Part shown: piece after piece, positions 36,045 through 42,605 of the stretch
Layout: every line of letters starts with the position of its first letter
Position numbering within the stretch: the first letter of the stretch is position 1
Origin: Kangiella geojedonensis
GTDB taxonomy: Bacteria > Pseudomonadota > Gammaproteobacteria > Enterobacterales > Kangiellaceae
DNA: 64,000 bases
Direction: 5' to 3'
NCBI RefSeq assembly: GCF_000981765.1
Contig: NZ_CP010975.1
Location: 1,984,001 to 2,048,000, forward strand
Made by a program: the position numbers and the translations under genes
The notes under the pieces: model-generated
What the model was told of the DNA's origin: nothing
Database searches by the model: none
What the model saw: the letters and a program-made list of their open reading frames with translations, nothing else

Positions 36045-36458
36045 TCAAACGCTTATGTGAACAACAACCTTCCGGTTTTGAGATTGATGACGATGTTCCC
36101 ACAGGTAAATGCCCTGCCAAGTCCCCAGCGCTAGTCGACCATCAACAATAGGAATGCTTAAAGAAACATTGGTTAAGATAGCCTTGATATGCGCAGGCAT
36201 ATCATCAGGCCCTTCCATGGTATGGGTATAGAGAGGATCATTTTCAGGAACCAACCGGTTGAGCCAATTTTCCAAATCGACCCTAGCGCTAGGATCGGCA
36301 TTTTCTTGGATGGTTAAACTACAAGACGTATGTTTTACGAACAAATGGCACATCCCAGAATCAACATTTTGCTGATGAACCCAAGATTCCACTTTATTGG
36401 TAAATTCGTAAAGTCCCTGCCCTTGAGTTGAGCAGGATAACATTGTTTGCTTCTCCAC
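36045..36458 (-). CDS. yjbQ: YjbQ/UPF0047 family protein
   Basis: 137 residues from a GTG that overlaps the alr stop by one base (TAGTG); an ATG at 36443 is the alternative start. Family signatures are HLFVKHTSCSLTIQENADPS and the C-terminal GTWQGIYLWEHR. Some members show thiamine phosphate synthase side activity; the physiological role is unsettled. It follows alr in one transcription unit. Confidence 0.9.
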   Translation of the reverse strand: MEKQTMLSCSTQGQGLYEFTNKVESWVHQQNVDSGMCHLFVKHTSCSLTIQENADPSARVDLENWLNRLVPENDPLYTHTMEGPDDMPAHIKAILTNVSLSIPIVDGRLALGTWQGIYLWEHRHQSQNRKVVVHISV

Positions 36459-37555
36459 TACTGGTCTCCTAAACTTTGCTGCCCGCGGTATTCAAAATGA
36501 ACGCGCCCGGTTACTCCACAGCTCAAGGTATAAGGAATCGTATCGGCATGAGCAGCCACCACTTCCGCGGGTAATTCTTTACCCCACAGCACAACTCGAT
36601 CACCAATCTTATCATTATGCTTAGCGCCTAACTCAACCGCTAACATGTCCATTGAGACGCGTCCCACCAACGGTACGGTGCGTCCGTTAACCCAAACAGG
36701 CGTGCCATTTTTAGCATGACGCGGGTAACCGTCGCCATAACCGATAGCGACCAAACCTATCATCGTGTCTTTTTCTGCAAACCAATGACGTCCATAGCCT
36801 GTCGACTCACCTTTCTTAACATGCCTAATCGACATGATTTGCGATTCAAGATTCATGACTGGCTGTAAACCATAGTCAGCCCCAGTCGTACCCACCATTG
36901 GCGAGCAGCCATATAACACTAACCCTGGACGCACCCAATCAAAGTGCGCATCGTGTGCTTCTAAGATTCCAGCAGAGTTCGCCATAGAGCGCTCTAAGAT
37001 TAAATGCTTTGTGCTTTTCAGAAAGGTTTTCAGCTGTTGGTCAGTAAAACAGTCTTTAGGATCATCAGCACTAGCAAAGTGCGACATCAACCGAATCGGT
37101 TTGTTTATACACTCAACTTTAGCTAAGTCTTTTTCAATCTGTGGTAGCTCTTCGACCTTAAACCCTAGGCGATTCATGCCAGAATCAATTTTAAGCCAGA
37201 TGTTCAGCTTCTTATTGGTTTCAAGTCTTTGTAAGGCTTCAATTTGTGGGCTGTGATGCACCACCAAATGTAAATCGTTATCGACGATTTTAGGCAGCTC
37301 TTTTTCCTCAAAGAATCCCTCGAGTAATAAGATCGGTTGTTTAATTCCTGCATCACGAAGCGTATAAGCTTCAAGCGGAGTTGCTACAGCGAACATTTCA
37401 GCATCGGGCAGTGCTGTTGCGATATGCGCCAAGCCATGCCCATAAGCATCCGCTTTAACCACTGCAATAACGCGACTGTCGGATGCTATCCGTTGAATGG
37501 TTTTGAAGTTATGACGCAGGGCATCGAGATCGATAATAGCCTTAGTCGGACGCAT
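36458..37555 (-). CDS. alr: Alanine racemase
   Basis: 365 residues. A PLP enzyme giving D-alanine for peptidoglycan. The PLP lysine is in VIAVVKADAYGHG (Lys34); the second base Tyr is in GYGRHW/GRVSMDM region, and GLVAIGYGDGYPR is conserved. It follows dnaB by 28 bases, the usual gammaproteobacterial dnaB-alr order. It ends in TAG overlapping the yjbQ start. Confidence 0.95.
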   Translation of the reverse strand: MRPTKAIIDLDALRHNFKTIQRIASDSRVIAVVKADAYGHGLAHIATALPDAEMFAVATPLEAYTLRDAGIKQPILLLEGFFEEKELPKIVDNDLHLVVHHSPQIEALQRLETNKKLNIWLKIDSGMNRLGFKVEELPQIEKDLAKVECINKPIRLMSHFASADDPKDCFTDQQLKTFLKSTKHLILERSMANSAGILEAHDAHFDWVRPGLVLYGCSPMVGTTGADYGLQPVMNLESQIMSIRHVKKGESTGYGRHWFAEKDTMIGLVAIGYGDGYPRHAKNGTPVWVNGRTVPLVGRVSMDMLAVELGAKHNDKIGDRVVLWGKELPAEVVAAHADTIPYTLSCGVTGRVHFEYRGQQSLGDQ

Positions 37556-37583
37556 AGGGCCTCAGTGTTGTTCTTGTGTTGGC

Positions 37584-38975
37584 TTAATAGCCTTCGCCCA
37601 TGGCTTCATAATCATTATGCGCCAAATTGTCGAAGCGGGAATATTTGCCTTGGAAGCTGAGTTCGACCGAACCAATAGGACCGTTACGCTGTTTACCGAT
37701 TTTGATTTCGGCAATACCTTTACGCTCGGTTTCAGGATGATAAACCTCGTCGCGGTAAATAAAGAGAATCAAATCCGCATCCTGCTCAATCGCACCTGAT
37801 TCACGCAAATCCGACATCACTGGGCGACGATCACTACGCTGCTCCAAAGAACGGTTAAGCTGTGACAAAGCGATTACAGGAACTTCGAGTTCTTTAGCCA
37901 ATGCTTTCAAAGAGCGTGAAATCTCACTAACCTCTAGAGTACGGTTATCGCTCATGCCCGGAACCTGCATCAGCTGCAAGTAATCCACCATAATTAACGC
38001 AATACCACCATGCTCACGGGCTACGCGTCGTGCACGAGAGCGCATCTCAGCAGGCGATAAACCCGCCGTATCATCAATCAATAATTTGGTGTGGTTCTTA
38101 AGTTGTAAAACGCCACTATTAAACTTATCCCAGTCTTCTTTCGACTGAATCTGTCCACCACGAATTTTATTTTGTTCAAGACGTCCCAACGACGAAATCG
38201 AACGCATGATGATAGATTCGCTCGGCATCTCAAGACTGAACACCAATACAGGTAAATCGCTGGCTAACGCTGCGTTTTCAACGATATTCATCGCAAAAGT
38301 GGTTTTACCCATCGACGGACGCGCCGCGATAATCACTAGGTCAGCTTTCTGTAAGCCTGAGGTCATATTGTCCAAATCCGTAAAGCCTGTCGACAAACCA
38401 GTGACACCACCTTTCGTCTTTTGGATTTGCTCAATACGCTCAATGGTCGACTTTAGAATGTCTTCGACTTTGCTTGGACCTTCGCCACTGGTCTCTCGTG
38501 ACTCAGCAATAGCAAAAACCTTACGCTCAGCTAAATCTAATAGTTCAGCTAAGCCGCGCCCCTGAGGATTAAAACTCGCATCAGCGATTTCGTTCGAGGC
38601 CGAAATCAATTGACGCATAATTGCTTTTTCACGAACGATCTCAGCGTAAGCCCGAATGTTAGCAACCGTTGGCGTGTTCTGGGCAAGTTCACCTAAATAA
38701 GCCAGCCCAATATCCGCCTCACCGAGTTGCTCAAGGTGCTCGGAAAGAGTAATCACATCCATCGGCTTGGCCATATTAGCCAATTCAGCCATCGCCTTGA
38801 AAATCTCACGGTGATTTTTAACGTAAAAGTCCGTCGACAGAAGAATTTCTTCCACCTTTTCCCACTGATCATTGTCGATCATAACTCCACCAAGCACTGA
38901 TTGCTCAGCCTCGATCGAATGCGGAGGAACTTTTAAGTCTTTGATTCTATTGTCAGATTGTTGTGCTGATAGCAT
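37584..38975 (-). CDS. dnaB: Replicative DNA helicase DnaB
   Basis: 463 residues, normal length. It unwinds the replication fork as a hexamer. The N-terminal domain starts KVPPHSIEAEQSVLGGVMID; the RecA-like domain has Walker A ARPSMGKTTFAMN (about 205-217) and Walker B IALIMVDYLQLM, then LSQLNRSLEQR and the arginine finger region KQRNGPIG. It leads the dnaB-alr-yjbQ unit. Two DnaA-box-like sites lie about 110 bases upstream. Confidence 0.97.
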   Translation of the reverse strand: MLSAQQSDNRIKDLKVPPHSIEAEQSVLGGVMIDNDQWEKVEEILLSTDFYVKNHREIFKAMAELANMAKPMDVITLSEHLEQLGEADIGLAYLGELAQNTPTVANIRAYAEIVREKAIMRQLISASNEIADASFNPQGRGLAELLDLAERKVFAIAESRETSGEGPSKVEDILKSTIERIEQIQKTKGGVTGLSTGFTDLDNMTSGLQKADLVIIAARPSMGKTTFAMNIVENAALASDLPVLVFSLEMPSESIIMRSISSLGRLEQNKIRGGQIQSKEDWDKFNSGVLQLKNHTKLLIDDTAGLSPAEMRSRARRVAREHGGIALIMVDYLQLMQVPGMSDNRTLEVSEISRSLKALAKELEVPVIALSQLNRSLEQRSDRRPVMSDLRESGAIEQDADLILFIYRDEVYHPETERKGIAEIKIGKQRNGPIGSVELSFQGKYSRFDNLAHNDYEAMGEGY

Positions 38976-39081
38976 GGTTTGCTTCTATTATCAAAATGGG
39001 CGGTCAATCAATACGAGTCAGGCAATAAGCCCACTCAAAACTATTCTATATACTAACAGTTTTTAGGCAATACAATAAGTC

Positions 39082-39101
39082 TGTGGATAAGTTCTGGATA
39101 A
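39082..39101. promoter_or_regulatory. Two adjacent DnaA-box-like sites
   Basis: TGTGGATAA (39082-39090) is the exact complement of the strong DnaA box TTATCCACA; TCTGGATAA (39093-39101) differs at one base. They are 11 bases apart, one helical turn, in the gap between dnaB (leftward) and the DCC gene (rightward). DnaA control of one of these genes is inferred. Confidence 0.55.
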
Positions 39102-39155
39102 GTTGAATAGCTACATTAACTTATTCTCTCAGCTATTTTTAGTTATGATACATCC

Positions 39156-39551
39156 ATGAAATCTATCATTCTCTTCGATGGCGAATGCGTTTTATGCTCT
39201 AAATGGGTGCCTTTTGTCATCAAACGCGATCCCAAGGCTCAATTTAAGTTTTGTTCAGTGCAATCCCCAAAAGGACAAGAACTGCTAAAATCCTTAGGTC
39301 TCCCTACAAAAGATTACCAGACTATGGTTTTACTGAAAGACGGAGCGCCCTACTACCGCTCGGAAGCCTTCTTTGAAGTAATTAAAAGCCTTAAAATGCC
39401 CTGGCCATGGCTCCGTGTATTTCGATTTTTTCCTTTAACGTTTAGAGATTGGGTTTATAACCGTATTGCCCTGAATCGCTATAAACTGTTTGGGACACAC
39501 AATTACTGTATGATACCCACAAAAGATATTTCGAATAGGTTTATACATTAA
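39156..39551 (+). CDS. DCC (DUF393) thiol-disulfide oxidoreductase family protein
   Basis: 131 residues. The family start ILFDGECVLCSKWVPFVIKR carries the DxxCxxC motif (about 7-13), with SEAFFEVIKSL and a C-terminal YKLFG. These proteins are thought to use a thioredoxin-like active site, but their partners are unknown. It is the first gene of the plus-strand group between rplI and dnaB and lies 3 bases before the next gene. Confidence 0.9.
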   Translation: MKSIILFDGECVLCSKWVPFVIKRDPKAQFKFCSVQSPKGQELLKSLGLPTKDYQTMVLLKDGAPYYRSEAFFEVIKSLKMPWPWLRVFRFFPLTFRDWVYNRIALNRYKLFGTHNYCMIPTKDISNRFIH

Positions 39552-39554
39552 TCA

Positions 39555-39980
39555 ATGGCAGGTGTAGAGAAATGGCTAAAGCTTATAGCCATAATCCATA
39601 TCATCGGTGGCGTTTTGCTACCCTTAGTAGTATTTAGCCCAATCGCCACACCCTACTTCGAACACCTTCAAAAAGCGTTCCCACACGGCGACTTAACTTC
39701 CATGAAGTTTCTAATCGGAGTGTTTGGCCCCACCGTTGCTAGCTGGGGACTCTTATTCTATTACGCAATAGGCAAAGCGTTTTTGAGTAAAACAGAAAAG
39801 GATTGGTGGTTTCTCTTTTCAACAGTAATGATATGGCTAGTTTTTGATACAGCTTTTTCGCTGTTCTTTAATGTTACAGCCCACCTTTATATTAATAGCC
39901 TAGTAGCACTCCTTACTTTATTCCCGTTATTAGCACTAAAGCCTCACTTTAACAGGAAAGAAAACACCGATGCGTCCTGA
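39555..39980 (+). CDS. Hypothetical four-helix membrane protein
   Basis: 141 residues with four predicted membrane helices (about 8-28, 51-70, 84-103 and 110-127). It follows the DCC gene by 3 bases and overlaps the next frame (39970) by 11 bases, so it is part of an operon. No family is recognised with confidence; DCC proteins are often encoded beside small membrane proteins of this kind. Confidence 0.75.
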   Translation: MAGVEKWLKLIAIIHIIGGVLLPLVVFSPIATPYFEHLQKAFPHGDLTSMKFLIGVFGPTVASWGLLFYYAIGKAFLSKTEKDWWFLFSTVMIWLVFDTAFSLFFNVTAHLYINSLVALLTLFPLLALKPHFNRKENTDAS

Positions 39981-40134
39981 GCCGATTTCAAAAGTTGAAA
40001 TAAACAGTTAGGGAGAACTGTATGTTCATTTAGAAATTGGCGGTAAAAGCATGTACCAACATATTTACCGGGAAGGTCGCGAAGTTTACTGGGATCAAGA
40101 ACAAAAAACTTTTAACACAATAGGTCCACAATGA
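39970..40134 (+). pseudogene. Small gene interrupted by an in-frame amber codon
   Basis: ATG at 39970 gives MRPEPISKVEINS, then TAG (40009-40011), then the frame continues GELYVHLEIGGKSMYQHIYR and EGREVYWDQEQKTFNTIGPQ to TGA at 40132. It overlaps the upstream gene by 11 bases and the downstream start by 4 (ATGA), as intact coupled genes do. One change (CAG to TAG) would restore a 54-residue product. It may be a recent nonsense mutation, a sequencing error or a suppressed codon. No function is known. Confidence 0.6.
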
Positions 40135-40940
40135 AACACTTTTTATTAGCCATATTATGCTCCGCCCTATTTATCACAGAAGCTAAAGAATTCAACTCTT
40201 GGGTAGATATAGATCAGCAAAACACCCCATATATCAAACAATTTTATAATGGCGAACTAAAAAAAATTTATGACGAAGTTAAGAAGCTTGCTGAAGAAAA
40301 CGATCCAGTAGCCCAATATACTTTAGCTCATATGTATGACTTTGCTGCAAAACATCTCGATTGTGGAGGTTATAGGAATTGTTATATAAATTTCTACACC
40401 CCCAAGGATGGATTCGAGTTATCTAATTCTCAAGCATTGAAATGGTATAGAGAAGCTATAAATAACGGCCATCCATATGCTACTTATATGTTGTATAGGC
40501 ATAAACGTCTTGATGGCGAGCCTCCGTCAGAGAAGAGAGAGAACCTAGTGATAAAGTCACTACTCCCTCTAGTTGAGTCTGGTGATGGAGTAGCTACTTT
40601 CATGTACTATAGAACTTTAAATAAAACATTCAGCGTTACACCTCAGACTAATAGCTTTTCACATAAGAAAACTGTTGAAGACTTGCACACTATTATTAAA
40701 GCACTGAAGCCAGAAGCTGAGGAAGGTAGAATACTTTCAATGCACTACCTTGGAAGAGCTTATTTTGCGTTATGGGACTACCCGAAAGCCTTTGCATGGT
40801 TTACTGTAGCAAATAAACTAGGCCATGCTCCCTCTGAGGTCTACCAAAAATCAGTATTTCAATTTATTGAAAAAGAAGGGTTGTCAGAACAGGCGATTAT
40901 AGAGCTGGATAAAGTATTAAGTACTTTCCAACAATTATAG
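40131..40940 (+). CDS. Sel1-repeat-like exported protein
   Basis: 269 residues with a signal peptide (LFITEA) and Sel1/TPR-like helical repeats (AEENDPVAQYTLAHMYDFAA near 53, EAINNGHPYATYMLYRHK near 113, PKAFAWFTVANKLGHAPSE near 215). Sel1 repeats mediate protein contacts. Its base composition is more AT-rich than that of its neighbours. Its ATG overlaps the stop of the interrupted frame before it. Confidence 0.75.
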   Translation: MKHFLLAILCSALFITEAKEFNSWVDIDQQNTPYIKQFYNGELKKIYDEVKKLAEENDPVAQYTLAHMYDFAAKHLDCGGYRNCYINFYTPKDGFELSNSQALKWYREAINNGHPYATYMLYRHKRLDGEPPSEKRENLVIKSLLPLVESGDGVATFMYYRTLNKTFSVTPQTNSFSHKKTVEDLHTIIKALKPEAEEGRILSMHYLGRAYFALWDYPKAFAWFTVANKLGHAPSEVYQKSVFQFIEKEGLSEQAIIELDKVLSTFQQL

Positions 40941-41033
40941 TTTAATCAATTTTTCTCTCTAACAGCTACCTTATGTTATATATTTAACGTCACAATAGTT
41001 AATAGCTAAAATAAATTTTTTAACGCTAGAAAC

Positions 41034-41060
41034 AAAAAAGGCACCCGAAGGTGCCTTTTT
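41034..41060. terminator. Bidirectional terminator between the Sel1-like gene and rplI
   Basis: AAAAAAGGCACC-CGAA-GGTGCCTTTTT between convergent genes; ends both the plus-strand group and the rpsF operon. Confidence 0.92.
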
Positions 41061-41082
41061 AACTCTTTAGCTTAATTAAGAA

Positions 41083-41547
41083 TTAAGCTTGAGCTTCGTC
41101 GAATTCGCCAACAACGATAACTTTGATGTTAGCTTCAACTTCTGGGTGTAAATGTACTTCGAAAGTATATTCGCCCGTTTGACGGATAGCGCCTTCTGGC
41201 ATACGAATTTCTTTCTTTTCTAACTCAACACCTTGCTCAGTAACTGCTTCAGCGATATCAGCTGTACCAACAGAACCGAAAAGTTTACCTTCGTCGCCAG
41301 CGTTTGCAGCAACAGTAACTTCGATACCAGCTAGTTTGTCAGCACGAGCTTGAGCAGCAGCTAATACTTCTGCAGCTTTCGCTTCTAGCTCAGCACGACG
41401 CTCTTCGAAGTGCTTGATGTTCTCTTTTGTCGCAGGAACTGCTTTACCAGTAGGGATAAGGAAGTTACGACCATAGCCAGCAGCTACAGTTACAGTATCA
41501 CCTAAATCACCAAGGTTGCGACGTTTTTCAAGTAAAATGACGTTCAT
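41083..41547 (-). CDS. rplI: 50S ribosomal protein L9
   Basis: 154 residues. The N-terminal domain [20 protein letters not shown] plus [16 protein letters not shown] is diagnostic, followed by the long connecting helix (about 40-75) and the C-terminal rRNA-binding domain ([12 protein letters not shown]). Third gene of rpsF-rpsR-rplI, read leftward. Confidence 0.97.
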   Translation of the reverse strand: MNVILLEKRRNLGDLGDTVTVAAGYGRNFLIPTGKAVPATKENIKHFEERRAELEAKAAEVLAAAQARADKLAGIEVTVAANAGDEGKLFGSVGTADIAEAVTEQGVELEKKEIRMPEGAIRQTGEYTFEVHLHPEVEANIKVIVVGEFDEAQA

Positions 41548-41570
41548 CGTTATACCCTCTTAAATGCCGC

Positions 41571-41798
41571 TTATTCGTGGCTATCAGTGTATGGCAAAAG
41601 AGCCAAGAAGCGCGCACGCTTGACAGCGCTAGCTAATTGACGCTGGTATTTTGCGCTAGTACCGGTGATACGGCTAGGAACAATTTTACCAGTTTCAGTG
41701 ATGTAGTTTTTAAGCATAGCTGTATCTTTATAATCGATCTCAGTTACGCCTTCAGCCGAGAAACGGCAGAACTTACGACGACGGTTAAAACGTGCCAT
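41571..41798 (-). CDS. rpsR: 30S ribosomal protein S18
   Basis: 75 residues, full length. [39 protein letters not shown] and [11 protein letters not shown] are S18 hallmarks. It pairs with S6 in the 30S platform. The order rpsF-rpsR-rplI is conserved. Confidence 0.97.
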   Translation of the reverse strand: MARFNRRRKFCRFSAEGVTEIDYKDTAMLKNYITETGKIVPSRITGTSAKYQRQLASAVKRARFLALLPYTDSHE

Positions 41799-41812
41799 GA
41801 TATGTCTCCTTA

Positions 41813-42208
41813 TTACTCAGCCGCAGCTTCAGTTGATTCTTCTTTCTTAGCTTCTTCTTTAGCTGGCTTTTCGTCACGAGCAGGTTTCTCGTCTTTCTTA
41901 GCCATTGGAGAAGCTTCTGTGATTGCTTCTTTACGACGCATAACCATGTTACGTAACACGGCATCGTTGTAACGGAAAGCATCTTCTAATTCTTCGATAA
42001 CTTCGCCATTCGCTTCAACATTCATAAGAACGTAGTGCGCTTTGTGAAGTTTATTGATTGGGTATGCTAGCTGACGACGGCCCCAGTCTTCTAGACGGTG
42101 AACAGTACCTGCTGCATCAGTGATCATCTTGCTGTAACGCTCAACCATGCCTGGAACTTGGTCAGACTGGTCTGGGTGCACCAAGAATACGATTTCGTAG
42201 TGTCTCAT
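41813..42208 (-). CDS. rpsF: 30S ribosomal protein S6
   Basis: 131 residues. [20 protein letters not shown] and [20 protein letters not shown] are S6 signatures; the C-terminal 30 residues are a Lys/Glu/Ala-rich tail ([16 protein letters not shown]), seen in several marine species and variable in length. The GGAG site lies 9 bases before the ATG. First gene of the ribosomal unit; in other bacteria the S6:S18 complex can bind this leader and repress translation. Confidence 0.97.
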   Translation of the reverse strand: MRHYEIVFLVHPDQSDQVPGMVERYSKMITDAAGTVHRLEDWGRRQLAYPINKLHKAHYVLMNVEANGEVIEELEDAFRYNDAVLRNMVMRRKEAITEASPMAKKDEKPARDEKPAKEEAKKEESTEAAAE

Positions 42209-42290
42209 TTAAAGTCTCCTTTCGGTTTCCAGCCACCTATAACTCACAGCTTTAAAACTAAGCAATTATAGGCAACAAGGAGTAAACCTG

Positions 42291-42319
42291 ATTGTATAAA
42301 GCTTGGCCACAATGACCAA
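42291..42319 (-). promoter_or_regulatory. Probable rpsF operon promoter
   Basis: Read leftward, TTGGTC (42319-42314) and TACAAT (42296-42291) are 17 bases apart, about 85 bases before rpsF. It overlaps no gene and lies back to back with the threonine promoter. Confidence 0.5.
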
Positions 42320-42389
42320 GGGCGCGTATTTTAAGGATTTAGCGTCTAAAGATCAACCAATTTCACTGCTCATACCATTGAAATTGGCG

Positions 42390-42418
42390 TTGACACTTAA
42401 AATATTTAAGGTTAATCT
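42390..42418 (+). promoter_or_regulatory. Probable thr operon promoter
   Basis: A perfect -35 box TTGACA (42390-42395), 17 bases, then TAATCT (42413-42418). The start of transcription would fall almost on the ATG of the leader peptide at 42426, making it leaderless or nearly so. Confidence 0.55.
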
Positions 42419-42425
42419 CAGTTTA

Positions 42426-42488
42426 ATGATTATTTTCAACACAACAACTACCACCACAACGATTTTCCCTCGGGAGGTCGACGGCTAG
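42426..42488 (+). CDS. thrL: thr operon leader peptide
   Basis: 20 residues, MIIFNTTTTTTTIFPREVDG, with seven Thr codons in a row and three Ile codons, the two amino acids that control the operon in enteric bacteria. It ends in TAG 31 bases before the attenuator stem. When charged tRNA-Thr is scarce the ribosome should stall and allow an antiterminator to form. There is no good ribosome binding site (AAGG is 14 bases away). Confidence 0.88.
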   Translation: MIIFNTTTTTTTIFPREVDG

Positions 42489-42549
42489 TTATTGTGTAAC
42501 GAAATAGAGAACACTTAAGCCCGAGGCCTCAAAACCTCGGGCTTTTTTT
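42468..42549 (+). terminator. thr attenuator
   Basis: The terminator stem GCCCGAGG (42519-42526) / CCTCGGGC (42535-42542) is followed by seven T's. CCTCGGG inside thrL (42468-42474) can pair with the left arm (42520-42526) and so form the competing antiterminator when the ribosome stalls upstream in the Thr codons. Confidence 0.85.
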
Positions 42550-42605
42550 GTTTTAAATTTATTAACCATGAATTATTCAATCACATCAATAAACAGGAAA
42601 ACGCT

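Noticed and set aside
31889-40011. Genome-wide recoding of TAG
   Set aside because: TAG is used as an ordinary stop by thrL, alr, pxpA and pxpB, so at most local readthrough or mutation explains the two amber cases.
42303-42488. 61-aa frame ending in the threonine leader
   Set aside because: Its start lies upstream of the promoter; only the last 20 codons (thrL) are supported.
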